Positions 49,249 through 62,087 of a DNA stretch of 64,000 bases are shown piece after piece. Location of the stretch: assembly GCA_029717555.1 (NCBI GenBank), contig JAMDHS010000003.1, positions 62,001 to 126,000 on the forward strand, read 5' to 3'. The notes under the pieces are model-generated. The model did not search any database and was not told the origin of the DNA. It saw nothing but the letters and a program-made list of their open reading frames with translations. The position numbers and the translations under genes are program-made. The stretch's first letter is position 1. Each line of letters begins with the position of its first letter. This stretch comes from Peribolospora baueri (Eukaryota; Basidiomycota; Peribolosporomycetes; Peribolosporales; Peribolosporaceae).

Positions 49249-52200
49249 GGCGGGCGGTGAGCTGGCGTGGCTGCACGATGGCGGAGGGGCGGGGGATGGG
49301 GAGAGGATGTAGGAAGGGGAAGGGATGGAGGAGAGGGAACGGGTTGTTGTCCGTTGTCGCCAGGGGCCAGGGACTATGGCGAGGGCGATGGAGTTGAAAA
49401 GGAAGGAGGGAAGGAGGGAGGGAGGGATAGAGGAGGAGGAGGAAGGGATGGAGGGATGGAGGGAGAAGGAGAAGGAGAAGAGTGGGCGGCGGAGGGAGCG
49501 GTCGGTGGGAAGCGGGGAAGGGAGGAGGTACGGGTGGGGGTGATGAGGTGGAGGGACCGGCGATGGTGGTGGTGGTGGTGGTGGTGATAGTGGACGTCGT
49601 CACGAGGGACGTGGACGTCGTCGCGGACGAGGTGGTGGTGGTGGTGGTCGTCGACGGCGATGAAGAGAAAGGAGGAGCGATGAGATGAGATGATGGATGG
49701 ACGGGAGCAAGAAGAGCAAGGAGCAAGCGCCGTCGTCCGTCCGTTCGTCCCGCCACCGCAATCGAAGGGGCAGACGGCGACGAGAGTGGGAGGTGATAGA
49801 GCGAGCGAGGGAGGGAGGAGTAGGAGGGAGAAATAAGAAGGAGGAGCAGCAGAAGGAAGTGCAGTACACGGGATTCGACTCGACTCGACTCGACTCGAGC
49901 GGACGTGCCGGCTCGGCAGGCTGGCTCGCTCGCTTATTGCACCTTATTTTCCTTATTTTTCTTATTTTTCTTCTTTTCCTTGCCGGACGACAGACAGACG
50001 CAGACAGACAGCGACAAGACGGATGGTGCAGTGGGCGGTCAAGGAGGCGGCAAATGGGGGAGAGAGGAGAGCAGGAGCAGCATGTGCCGGTCGTCGTTCC
50101 TGGCCTAGCGCGAGGGAGACGGCGTTGGGATGCACGCTGAGGGAGGAGAACAGGAAGCAAGATTGGGATGCGACGATGGCCTTGACCTTGGCTTTCTTTG
50201 GCTGGATCGAATCCCTCCGGATCGCCCTTGCCGTGCCCTGGAAAGAAGCGAGATGGCGATGGCCGCAAATGCGAAGGAGGTCGGAACACGCAGGCACAGA
50301 GACAGACGCCCGTCAGACCCAGACCCACTCAGACGCACACGGAGACGCAATTGCACACAGACGCCCACCAGCGCTCCCTCCCGTCAGCAGGGCTGGCTGC
50401 AGCGTCGTCGGCTCTGCATCCACCGAGCTCGCCGGGCGTCGATCTAATGAGTCGGTCGGGGCAGTCAGTATAGACAGCAGTGCAAGAGTCGACAGACAGC
50501 ACACTCCATCCATCGCCACCACCCATCCCTTCGTTCGTCCATCCATCTTCTTTCCATCGCCCCCGTCGACGGACAACATGACAAACGCGACGCGGCGGGT
50601 CGTCAGCGCATCCATATGGATGGTCACTCAACTCTCTAGTCGTCCGTTCACGTCCCCAACAGGCCAGCCAGGCAGCCAGGCACGGGACGGACGACAGAGA
50701 GGAGAAGAGATGACCGAGACAGAGACAGAGACAGCCAACTCAAGCCAAACAAGAACAAGACAAGACAAGACAAGACAGGCAGCCATGTACCGCAACGCAA
50801 CTTGCTTGGACCCGAAGAGCCGGCCGAGCGGGACGGAGAAAAGGAGGGAAGAAAAAAAGGGCAACTTGGTTCGATTCGATTTGACACGACAGAAAAAGCA
50901 TCGGACAGCCAGACTGACGGACGGCCCCAACGGCATCGTAACTAAACCAATTCAGCCACCACACGCACTAGACTCGTTCTTTGACCGTCCATCCGTCACC
51001 CTTCCGTCCCCCCGTTCCTCTTCCTTTTCTGTACCTGCTTGTCTGTCTTTGTTTTGACGGATGGACTAACTGACTGTGCCGACGTGACCATCACACCGCG
51101 TACGGCGACGACGTCGCAAAGGAGTTGCCGTATCTCGCTCCCTGCTCGTCCTCGTCTTCGGCTCCGTCCCTGGCGTCCATCGACAAGAGTTAGCGAACGA
51201 GTCCCGTCTTTCGTTCCTTCCTTCCTTCCTTCGGGAGCGCTTGTGACCGATGCGATGGCCCCTCGCTCGCTCGCTCGCCCTCCTTTGCTTCCGCCCCGCT
51301 CTTCGCTCGCCTCGCCTCGCCCATAAAAACTGCGCCATCGCCATCGCCTTCGCCCTCGCCGTTCTTTCCGACCGGCCGGCTCGTTGGCAGACCCGTCTTG
51401 CTCGCACGATTATCCGGCCTGCTTGCGTGCGTGCGGTCTCGACTCGACTCGAACGCGGGGTAGGTAGGCTTATGCTGACTAGTCCGGTCAGGTCAGGTCA
51501 GGTCGGACGGAGCAAGGAACGCGATGTGATGGTGTACGATATCCACCGTCATCATCATCCATCCTCCTCCCGCCGGTGTATGCATCTCCCGTCGCCGTCG
51601 CGCCATCCATCTCTCCGTACCGGCCCAAGCCAGCCCGCCAGCCAGTCCCTCTTCCAAAGACACGCCCACGCCACGTCTCTATTATTTGTCTCGTTCCCCC
51701 CATCTTTCCCGCCGTCGCCCCTGACAAGGTCATGTTCCACCACCTCTACGCTTTACGGTTGGTTAGTCAGCCAGCCAGGCAGATTGGGTAGACGGACGGA
51801 TGTATGTGCGAGTGCATGCCATCCATCCCTCATGTGATTGATTCATCAGTCTCATCGACGGCCCAGTACGTCTCGGATGCCGGCCGCACTACATCTCCAT
51901 GCCTCTTTAGTATCCGTCCGTCCCGTCTGCCTGTGCCTGTGTGGTCTGTCTGTAGGAACGACGAGGGAGAAGACGTCTGTGTTGTATATCTTATCTACCA
52001 CGATGGATGTTCGTACACGCGCCACACAGACTCTGCGCTACTTCTTCTTGCCCCGCCCCTACCTAACCAGGTGGCGTCCGACGGGCGACGCTAAAGACAG
52101 AGAGACGGACAAACGGACGGATGGACGACACGATACGATACGATACGACACGATGCTACAGGTAGGGTGGCAGCGTCGAGGAGACGAGGCGGCAGTAGAT

Positions 52201-52445
52201 GGATGGGACACGCACGGACGCCGCGCGTCTGGACGCGAGGGAATCGACGCCGGGACTGAACAGACAGAGACGGACAAACGACGAAGCGGTGAACGAGGAG
52301 GGGAAGAACGAAGGATATGTACTTGCGAAGCAGCAGAAGCCAAAAACGGCAACGAATCATGGACAAACGAAAAAGGAATGCAAAGAGGAAGAAAAAAAAA
52401 AGAAATAAAGTGTCCGTCAGGTCACAACTACCAACGACCCTCCCA
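49249..52445. other. long intergenic region, low complexity
   Basis: This 3.2 kb, the longest gene-free stretch in the window, lies upstream of the transporter and downstream of the HEAT-repeat gene. It is full of short slipped motifs: GGA/GAA runs (49380-49500), (GGT)n at 49564-49586, GACTC units near 49874-49897, GACAGA units near 50695-50735, TTCC units near 51215-51232 and GATAC units near 52130-52150. Frames up to 344 codons occur but are compositional. No tRNA, conserved protein or transposon was recognised. An unannotated non-coding RNA cannot be excluded. Confidence 0.45.
49564..49586 (+). repeat. (GGT)7 trinucleotide repeat
   Basis: Seven tandem GGT units about 320 bp upstream of the transporter start codon. 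It probably belongs to the promoter or leader. Confidence 0.85.
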
Positions 52446-55400
52446 CTATCGCTCGCCCTCCTTCACTTCCACCTTGACAAAGTCGTCCACTTCTTCACTC
52501 GCAGGCGACGCCGACTCGGACGCCGTCCAAGGTGAGCCCGATCTATCCCTCTCCCTCCTCTCTCCTCCCACCGCCTCCTCGACCTTGCCTTCTCCAGACG
52601 ACTCGGCCCAAGACGTTCCCCAATCAAAACTCTTCCGCCCCACCGCCTTCCCTCCAGCGCTCGGCGACCCGCCTCCTTCTTCACGATCCGCCACGTCTGG
52701 CGATCGAAGCGCCTCCAGCGCATTCTGCAATCGTTGGCCATCACCGCCGGCCTCCTCATCCCCGACATGATCGCCGTCCTCGTACCGCTTGTGCGCGACG
52801 AACGCCAAGAACGGGTCGCGGATCGTCAGCGGCGGAGGCGCCGGTTTGCCGCTCGACAGCGAACGAGGTCGTGCCGAGCCAGTCCGACCCACAGACCTAT
52901 TATCCTCCTCCTTTCCACCGACACGCTCCGTCTCCGGAGACTCTAGCGCGTAGGTGCCGTTGGGTGGACCGGTACGCGTCGGCGTCCTTTCCCCCGCGGG
53001 GAAACCCTTCTCACGAACGGGCGAATAAACACCGAGCAGATGGTGTTGCGGTCCTGAACCGTCCTCTTCCGCTTCGTCGTCATCATCGCCGAACGACAAC
53101 CGCTCGCTGCGACGACGTTCAGTCAGTGGCCGTGGCACGTGGGCCGCAGCGCCAATGTCGATCCCCTCGTCTTCCGGCTCGATCGACAGGCCAGCGTCGC
53201 CCACCCCATTCATCTCCACTTCACGGATCATGTCCTCGTCCGCCACGATCCCTTCGTCGTCCCCATCGTCGTCGCTGTCGTCATCCATTGGGTGGCCAAA
53301 GCTCCGCTCTAGAGCGCCCGCATTCCTTCCGTTCGCCCCGAACTGGCCGGGGGCCGGGCCGAAGGATAGCCGCCTTGACGGTGGTCGCCTTCCCTCACCG
53401 GTCGTACCCGATGACGGCTGGCCCAACCGTTGCGCAGGCGCTTCGGTTGGCGTCGGAGGACGACATTGTCCGGGCGGGAAGAGCTCTGAGACATAATAGC
53501 GCACGTCGCTGGAGGCGTCGCGAGAGAGGGCGAGCAAAAGTTCGGAGAGTTGAGGCGAACGGGATTGCGGGGAAGCGTATAGCTCGTCTGTTGAGCGCCA
53601 GCAGCAAAGGCAACCCGTTAGCGGAACAATAAAGACGTCAATCGGAGGTGGCTGAGGCACGGCTCACCAAGGCGGCACATGAGACCCAAAGTCCGGGCTA
53701 AGGCGATGCGGACATTGACGATAGGGTCCGAACCGAGCTCGATGAGGCGATGCATGAGGTGCAATTCAAATGCGGAGCGCTCGATTCTTTGCTCGACCAG
53801 AGCCATGCAACATGCGAGGCAGGTCGTGCGATCTCGATACGACGACCGCGCACCAATGTCGCTAATCATACCGAGAAAACCGTCAGCGACGACCTGATCT
53901 CTCTCTGCCAAGGTCAAGTACAGGAGCGGAACCTGTGATGGGGAAGGAGCGAGTCAGCAGATCATGATGGTGGCGCGAGGCGGAGGTACCGATGACACGA
54001 TGCACCTACCGAAGAAACAGCCGCATGCCGAACGGCGGCCACATCGTCATGGAGAGCAAGTTCGAGCAGGCCGAGTAGACCCGCCCCTTCGTCGTCGAGC
54101 AAGAAGTGTTCGGCGAGCGAGTGAAGGTGCTGAGCGACCGTGTGGCGCATCCGCCAGTCTTTGGAAAAACTGAGACCCCAGAGCTCCTTTAGCTCCATGA
54201 TCTGGTGCTCTCCGGCTTCGCGCGGCAGCGCCTTAAAAAAGACGTCCATGTGCTCGAGCGCAGTGGCCTTGATCTCGGGCTCGTCGCGCATGAATCGGAC
54301 GAACGCAGGCAACAAGTCGCGCTCCGCCGCGTCCGGGCCGATAATCTTGGCGATCTCGTGAAGCGAGGCGGCGATCGTCCGGCGCACGTTCGGCGTCTCC
54401 CGCGACAGATTGGAGTGCTGCTCGTGAAGGAGCGACCACCGTTGCGGCCCGAGGGTCAGGACGACGGCGGGAATGTTGAAAGCGGTGATCAGCGGTCTTT
54501 CCGTGTCGTTGAAGCGGTAGAAACCCATTTCGGAGCCGCCGAAAATGGATTCTGGTCGGGCGCCATTCATGAACGAGCCTCGTTCGCTTGGAGACGACGA
54601 AAAGGGGTTGATGAATGAGTCTAGACCGTTGAAGGGCCGTGGAGATTCGCCGAAACGGAAGGACTCATCCAACTCCACGTCCGACGCAGTCAATTCGTCC
54701 TGACCCGCTTCCGAATCTTGATCGAGCGGCTTGCCAAGGAAGAAGCGCACCAGGTCGCGAGGCACACCCTTGGCGTCCCCATGGAAGAGGTAGATGAGTT
54801 CGCCTAGGACCTCGAGAATAGCGCTCCTGACGTTCTTGGACACGTCGTTGGAAAAGGTGCGAACCGTCTGGACGACGCGCGATCGTCGAACGTCTGGCGG
54901 CAGTGGTTTGCAGAGCGACGGCAAGGCCAACGCTGTCATCTGGCGCACGTGCCAGATTTTATCACTGACAAAATCGTCCAAAGCGGGCGCCTGGTGGGAG
55001 AAATGCAACCGTTAGTGAGATCAAGGGAAGGACGCGCAAGCGCGACGTTGACGAACGACCGCCGAAGACGCTCACGAAACGTTCTGCAACGACATCCGGC
55101 TGGACGACTTTGGCGAGCGCCCCCATGGCTGCGACGGCTTCTTTGCGGACAAAGAAAATCGGGTCGCCCTTCATGGCCTCAACTTGAGCAACAAATTTGG
55201 CCATGACCTCGTCGGATCTGATGCAATCGTCCGCGGCGATCGCGGCGATGAGACTCAGCGTAGCCATCCGACCTACCGCGGCCTCCTCGTCGGCATCGTT
55301 CTGCAGGCCTGACGAGGGCTGGTCGAACGGGCTGATGATGGGCGAGCTGCTCCTGTCGAAGGGTGACATCCACGAGTCCGTGCGCTGGCTCTCGTCGTGC

Positions 55401-58400
55401 ATGTCCGAGTCCACGCTGGAATCGTCTTCGTCCGTGTTCTCTTCGTCTTGCGAGAGCTTCTCGAACAAAGCCTCCATCACAGACGGAGATGCAAACCCGT
55501 CGGCCTCCGACATCTCCGCGTCGCGCTGCTCGCCTCCCTTCTTGCCATCTTCGTCCTTTACCACCTCACCGTGGTCCATCTCCACGTCCACTTTGGTGGG
55601 CGAGCCACGACCGGCGCTGACAGAAAGCTCCACCTCCATCATGTCTTCGTCCTTGTCCTCGTCGGGCCGATCAAGACGCGCCATCGCCAAAACGATGCCG
55701 TCGAGGAGCTCGCGCTCCACTTCACGCCGTGCCCGCTCATCGAAAGCGTAGGGCTCGTACCGGAGCGGACGCCCTTCGCGCCCTTGGCCTTGGCTGGAAA
55801 TGACAACGTCCACGATCGGATCATCCGACGACACCGACTCGTACTTTTCCTCTTCCGCCACCGGCTGTCCTCCCAGACGCACCAAGCACCTCACCAGCGC
55901 GGCCTGCGCCGAGGCGGCGATACTGGCGTGTTGGCTCAAAAGGAGGGTGCAAAAAAGCGGACTGAACGTCGCGACGGACAGCCTGGGTCTTCGAACAGTC
56001 TCCGACTCATCGATAGCCGTCATCTGTCCCCCATCCGCGCTGCCCTTGCGCGACGTGGACGAACACTCAACGGCCGTGATGGCCGAGTCGAATGAGGCTA
56101 GCGTACCCTCCGATCGATTACGTTGCGTGATGGGCTCTTTGTATTCGTCGTCCGCAGAAGCATGCGACGGAGTAGGTGCTGCTGGGGCTTGCTTTGGCTC
56201 GTCCTGGTCGATCTGGTCTTTGTCCTGTTCCACTTCGATGAGCGGGCAATTCTGTACAAGACGCCCGTCAGGTCTGGTCAGTTTGGCATATTCCGCCTGT
56301 CGCAATCTCATAAGACTCTTGCGCTTGAAGTTGTGCTCCAACAACACTTACCCTCAAGAAGAACCACATGATTCGGTCGAGCTCCGGTGCCAACGCCTCG
56401 CAAACAGCCGGCTCTGCACATGGTCACCAGGAGATGACACAACGCCGTCAGTCAGTATCAAAGGCGGGCGGACGACCAAATCAGATTAAGCAACGAGGTC
56501 TACGACGACGTCCTCCTGCCGATGGGCAGGCCGGCGCAGAAGTTGAGCAGCTCAGCTGCCTCCACTCACCATCCGTCCCTAGCCCATTTAGGAGCGGCAA
56601 GACGTATTCGACGGCGTCACACAAATCCACCCCCTTCACCCACTCATACAGCAACTGAGAGACAAGGACGCTGTGAGAAAAGAAAAGCAAGAGAGGGAGC
56701 GAAAGAAAGAGAAGGAAGGTGAGATAAGCGCGCGCGTCGGACCGGGGAGCCATACATACGGCTCGGAAAATTAGCGAAAGGCAGGGGGCGCACCGATGGA
56801 ACTGCATCTCGCTCTTGGCGAACAGGAAGATCCTCTCGAGCGTGCTGAGCTGCTCGTCCAACACGTCCTCCGCGCACATCTCGCCTTGCTCGGGACCAGC
56901 GTCTCCGAAGGCCCACCTGGCCTTCCGTTCGAACTCTGCCTCACCATCACCTCCAGCCGCTGGGGCGCCAACGAGGCTCATACCATCAGAGACGAATTCC
57001 GACCGTTGGCTCTCCTCGAACCGCTCTCCCTCTCCAGTGCCTACTTCCTCTGCTTGCACCCCCAACCCCATCCTCATCCCTAGCCCCGCTTCGACCTGCT
57101 TCCTCGTCTCTCTCTGCATCGCTTCTCCCATCCCTCCTCCAACCAATCCGAGACCTCCCCCGCTCGATCCTCCCTCCTCCTCCCATTCCCTCCGACCATC
57201 TTCCCCCGCGTCATCGCCAACCGTACCGCCCGCGACAGGCTCGGCGTCGTCGCGAAAGTAACCCAACACACCTCCGCGGGGCCTTCGGGTCTGCGGGGAC
57301 GACTGCTCGACACCGGAACCCGAGCCGGGACCGAAGGAGAGAGAAGGGAGATTTGGAGGAGGAGGTGGCACGGAAGGGAATCCCGAGCGGGTTAGAGACG
57401 GTCGTTTGAGTGCCAAAGGGGAACCAGGAGAGCCGGGGCTGGGAGCAGCCTTCGAATCGGACATCGGAGATTTAGAGAGCGAAGGAGAGATCTCGTCCGC
57501 GCTTCCCAATTTGTCCCACGACCGAGCGTTGCGGGCCCGCGCACCGATAAGGCTGGGCGACGGAGGGGAGGGAGCGCCAGAATCTCTCACCCCTCTCCGC
57601 ATTTTGCCTCGGCCCCCGTCTTCCTCCGCATCGCCGTCCCCTTCTGCTTCATCGTCAGAGTCGGAAAACGAGCCTTTGCGTGAGCCGGTGCCAGAGGTGA
57701 CGGAGCCAGCGACACGGGCCCTGGAAGACTGTCGAGTAAGCTGCAAATCTGCGACAGGAGCTTGAAGGCCCAAAATCGGCGAAGAGGACGATGCGAAGGG
57801 GCTGGAGGAAGAGGCTGAAGGACGCAAACGCCCAATTCGCGCCGACCTTCCTTCCTCCATCCCGACCCCATCGCTTTCCTTCATGCCGTCTCCATTCCTC
57901 CCCTCTCCCACCCCCGCCTCCGCATCCTGCTCATCCCAATCGTCCGGATCATCGCTGAGTTCGTATCCGCTCCGAGGAGGGAGGGAAATGAAGCTACGCA
58001 CTTTCGGCGGTGACTCGGGCGAGGTGGGGGTGGAGGACGTCGCGTTGGCGTCCGATGAGTTTGGGGAGGGGGACGAGGACGGAGAAAAATCGTCTCCTGC
58101 CTCTGCTTCTGGTACCGCCCCCATAGTTCCACCTATCCCGCCGTCCATCGCGTCCCCTTCCATCACCACATCCAAATTTACGTCCACCTGGGACGGCACC
58201 GAGCCTTCGTTCCTGTTCCCTTCCTCTCCCAACCTCTCGTAGTCGCCGTCCCTCGCGGCGCTGCCGACGGCGAGGGCATTTAGTGCGCTCGTCTGAGCCG
58301 CCGAAGGGGAGGCCTTGAGAGCTGGGCCGAGCAGCGCGGCGCCCATTCCACCCGCAGATGTTCCGGGAGACGAGGGCAGCGGCGGCGACCCAAGCCCTGA

Positions 58401-59819
58401 GCCCGAGCTTGATCTCGGTGGTGGAAGGACGGTGGGAGCCGGACGGACTGTGGTGGCGGAAGAAGGGGAAGAAGAACTTGACGACGGGTGCTCGGCGGCG
58501 GGACTGGGAGAAGCAGACGAAAGGGCCGCGAGAGTGCTAGTGTCGACGTACAGTTCGGGTTGCGAGGCGTAAGGGGGCGGATGATCGGAAGGCACAGGCG
58601 GAAAACTGGTGGCGGCGCCGGCTTGTCGATCTCCGCTCGCGTCTCCGCCAAAGACGGGGGATAACGGAGAAGTGGAAGAGAACGGGGAGGAAGCGGACGC
58701 GGTCGACCTCCTCCTCTCGTGGCCCGGCATCCACTTTCCAACGGCTCCCTCTCCCGCATCGGCAGCAGATCTCAAGCCAGGTGAAGATTGCGCCCCACGA
58801 AGGAGCGAAGCCCTGCCAGCGGCGACAGTGGCTGGGGACGAGGACAACGACGGTGATGACGGAACCGCCGACGCCGATGCAGAGTGTGCGTGCCGGCTGA
58901 ATGCAGAATGCGACGGGGAGATATGAGCTGACCTGGGGCTCGTACTCCATGCACGCGATCCGCCGCCAGTTTGGGAAGGCGAGCAGGAAAGTGCGTGCCC
59001 GAGCGAAGCGGAAGAGGATGAGGGGGAAGAAGAGGGCCGACAAGGCAATGGCACGGCGGTCGCCAGTGAAGGAGAGGCTGCCGCGGCGGAGAGGGCAGGC
59101 TGGAGCGAGGGCGGAACCGGGGAGGAGAGGCGGTTGGAGATGGGGATGGCGTGAGGACTTGACGCCATGTTGGTCGTGACAGCTGGTTGCTGGCGCGGAC
59201 TGATCGCCCCAGCGGCCGAGGAAGATGGAGACGCGTCATCGTCGCCAGGCCAGACATCGTCCCAGGGGTGCGAAGGATCTGGATTAGGGGGCGGCGAGGT
59301 GGACGGCGACCGCGGCTGCGCGTTCAGAAACGTTGGTGAGGCAGGCAAGCCGGCGGTGGCATGGGAAGGTAGTGGTATGGGTACGGCGCTAGAAGGAAGG
59401 GGTATGAGGACGGGTGAGGCGCGCGACTGGGTTCGGCGATGGGAGCCAATGCGGGGAGACGCCGAGCCTGAACTCGAGAGAGTTTGGCTTTCAAAGCCGA
59501 GGGGAGAGGGCGAGCGTCGGCGAGACGGATGGTGACCATTGATGGAGCCCACACCGAGCTGGAAGGACGCGAGACTGGCGTGTCTGGCGTGACCGTGCCC
59601 GCTGGCGCCGCCCGTGCGCGCGGCCGCAGACGTGGAGGGGGAAACGGACATGGATGGTTCGGGGAGTGGAGAAAGGTGTTCGCCTCTGTCCAAGCTGAGG
59701 GAGCCGTGTGAGCTCGACTGGCCCGGCTTGTCGGACCACGTTCCGCGGATGGGCATGGGCCTGCTGGCGCCGCCAGATGTTGGAGAAGAGGGCGACGGAG
59801 AGCGATCGCCCATGTCCAT
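52446..59819 (-). CDS. large HEAT-repeat protein, PP4/PP2A regulatory subunit (PPP4R1) type
   Basis: Likely a scaffold or regulatory subunit of a PP2A-like phosphatase. From ATG 59819, exon 1 (to 56794) encodes about 1,008 residues. Nearly all of it is Ser/Pro-rich and disordered until the end, where QLSTLERIFLFAKSEMQFHR starts the folded part. Later exons give VLVSQLLYEWVKGVDLCDAV, PAVCEALAPELDRIMWFFLR, an acidic insertion (about 55350-55700), and HEAT-like helices: FVSDKIWHVRQMTALALPSL, RSAILEVLGELIYLF, RRTIAASLHEIAKIIG, WRMRHTVAQHLHSLAEHFLL and SDPIVNVRIALARTLGLMC. The C-terminal 380 residues are again disordered and acidic, with a stop at 52446-52448. Total is about 2,250 residues, far longer than human PPP4R1 (about 950). 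Another HEAT scaffold family is possible; the assignment rests on helix pattern and general similarity, not a unique motif. Confidence 0.72.
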
Positions 59820-61141
59820 GGACCGGGAGCGAGAATGAGATCGCCACGAGTCGACGCCAAGTCGGGCGGAGGAGGATGAAGGTGACGAAAAGGGCCCGGT
59901 ATCCGGGGTGTGATCTGTGCGACGCGAGCGAAAGGAGGAGCGTCGACGAAAGGAGGAGTGGCAAGGGCGGCAAAGAGGGGTAACAAAAGGGAGACGGGGT
60001 CGGGTCAGTTCGACGGTGATCAAGAGGACGCCGCGGTGAGGTGAGTATATGGGAGGCCGGATGAGATGAGCCCTCGAGCATCGTCCACCTCCGCGGAGCG
60101 GAATATGAGGATGGGGAAAGAAAAAAATCGAAGCGAGGGCCGGAACAAAAGAGGAAGCCAGAGAGACGGGAGGTTCGAGTGGAGTGGCGAGGAAGATGGG
60201 CCATGTACCGGACTGTTTCTTCACTCACCCGCAGCTGGCATCTCTTTCTTTGTCTGCCTGACCGACACGGAGGGACGGACGAGGGAGTTGCGGCTGGGGC
60301 GATCGCCTTCGAGTGCGGTTGCCGTTTCGCAGCGAGAGACAGTCGGCCGCCTGGCTGGCTGGCGAAAGTCGCGCTCCGCACCTGCTGAAAGTGAGAAGTC
60401 GTGCGAGCGGAGGGGTAAGGATGTGGGCGTCGCTGACGTAGGGTGGGGTAGGGTGGATGATGGAGTGATGAGGATGAGAGCGGATGGAGGCTGAGGGAAG
60501 AGGGATGGATGGATCGATGGCGAGCCTGGCTCTGGCTCAAGCACGGAGCGTTGCCGGCTCGAATTTCACGCCACGCGACACAAAGCGAACGAAAAACTTC
60601 CCCTTTTCATCCTCGGCCTTTCCCCCCGTGTGACAGAGAGGAAGAAAGGGCGCTTCTTAGACGTCTATCATTTCCCTTCGACTCCGTTCGGAGGAGGACA
60701 GGGGATAAAGAAAGGAAGAAATGAGGACGATACGGAGAAGAGGTCGTCCAAGTCGTGTGACAAAGGCTCTCATCGTTTTCCGGTGCTCATCGCTTTCCGG
60801 ATCCCTTATGGCTGGGGCGACGGTCGCGTCGGTCGTCACGCGCCGCTCCCTCTTTCTTCACGCCGTCCATGTTCTAAGGTGACCACTGCGCACACCTTGC
60901 CGGTCTACTAGATCCCGTCTTCTTTCCACCCATCACACCGTCGATATGTGTACGACGACCGCGCCGCGATCCGCTCGCTACTCGAACAGCCGCGCCCCGT
61001 GCGGTATGAATGGCTACTCTCATTCGCGTTCCCACCGCACGCCGTGTCCATGAGCCCGCCAAGCGAGCGAAAGACATCGGAGACGTGCCATGTGCAGTAC
61101 AGTGTGCACATGATGTACATACAGCGCAACAGGCAACGACC
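59820..61141. other. intergenic region upstream of the HEAT-repeat gene
   Basis: This 1.3 kb holds the promoter and leader of the HEAT-repeat gene and the 3' end of mL54. The frame of the HEAT gene remains open upstream to about 60224 but lacks a convincing ATG. No other gene or repeat array was recognised. Confidence 0.4.
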
Positions 61142-61859
61142 CTACGAGGCCTTGAGGAAGTTGCTCGCCTTGATCTCCCTACGGTTCTTCTTCCTCAGCT
61201 TCTTTCGCACCTCCCGCTCCATCTCCTTCCCCGTGAGCTCAGCCCCGGGTTCCACCGAACTTCGATCCAGCGTCTTCCAAAGCCACGCCGGGTACTCCTC
61301 ATCTCGTAGCGCCACAGGCGCCGGTCGGTCCTTGAGAATCTGCAGACCGGTTAGCACCGTTCCTGCGGGGCAGGAAGAGATGTTGAGCGCTGAGCGCGTC
61401 CAGAATCGAGCATAGGTAGACATCGCAAACCGAGGAGATGCAAGGAGGTGAAAGGAGAAAGAAGAAGAAGCGCAGCAAGGCATGCTCGTGAATACGAACG
61501 GCAGCGACAAAAGCCACCGAACTCCGGCAGAGGTAGGAGGATGATGGCCTTGCAACCAGCCACCGTCCTCCCGGTAACGTGTCCAAGGTGCCAGCCTCCA
61601 CGGGAGACAATCATAGCTCACCTTCTTCCTTCTTCGCGTCCTCACCGCCCTCGACCGATCCGGCCGCCGAGCCCTCTGCGCTGCCTTCGCTCTTCGTCTC
61701 AGAGCTCGCTTTGGCGGCGCTCGCCGCATATGTTCGTCGCGCCTCCGAGGACGAGATGCCGAAGACACTCGGGCGACGGCAGGCGAGGTTGAGGCTCAGG
61801 GCAAAGTCGGAGGGCCGTGTTCGCGTTCGAGCAAGAAGGTGCGTTGCAAAGGAGGACAT
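61142..61859 (-). CDS. MRPL37: mitochondrial large ribosomal subunit protein mL54 (yeast Mrpl37)
   Basis: A component of the mitochondrial 54S ribosomal subunit. Two exons (61622-61859, 61142-61362) sum to exactly 152 residues. The N-terminus is a mitochondrial presequence, basic and Ser/Ala-rich (MSSFATHLLARTRTRPSDFA). It is followed by a low-complexity linker and the conserved mL54 core: GTVLTGLQILKDRPAPVALR, DEEYPAWLWKTLD and KLRKKNRREIKASNFLKAS at the C-terminus. Length and the basic KIKESNFLK-type ending fit the family. The gene is head to head with the SRP receptor gene, with only 228 bp between start codons. Confidence 0.92.
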
Positions 61860-62087
61860 TGTAAGAGGACGGTAGAGAGCTTGGGTAACCCGATGAGACG
61901 CCGCTGGGACAGTGGATCGAAGGACGACGAGTCCCGGCTCAGGATGGCCTAGAAGAAGCAGCTCGCCGCAGCAAGGTCGGGGTCCAAGCGAGCGGTCAGT
62001 GCGAACACACGAGATGAGCAAGAACGACCCCGTCAACCCTCCTCTCCCTTCCCATCTCCTCAACCACCCGCCCTTTGTCCCTCCGAA
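61860..62087. promoter_or_regulatory. compact bidirectional promoter mL54 / SRP receptor
   Basis: Only 228 bp separate the two start codons, so both 5' leaders and promoters share this DNA. It has C/T-rich sequence before the SRP receptor ATG. No TATA box is evident. Bidirectional activity is inferred from spacing. Confidence 0.55.

Noticed and set aside
52532-53632. 366-codon plus-strand open frame
   Set aside because: Antisense to the C-terminal exons of the HEAT-repeat protein; Arg/Pro/Ser-rich, without motifs.
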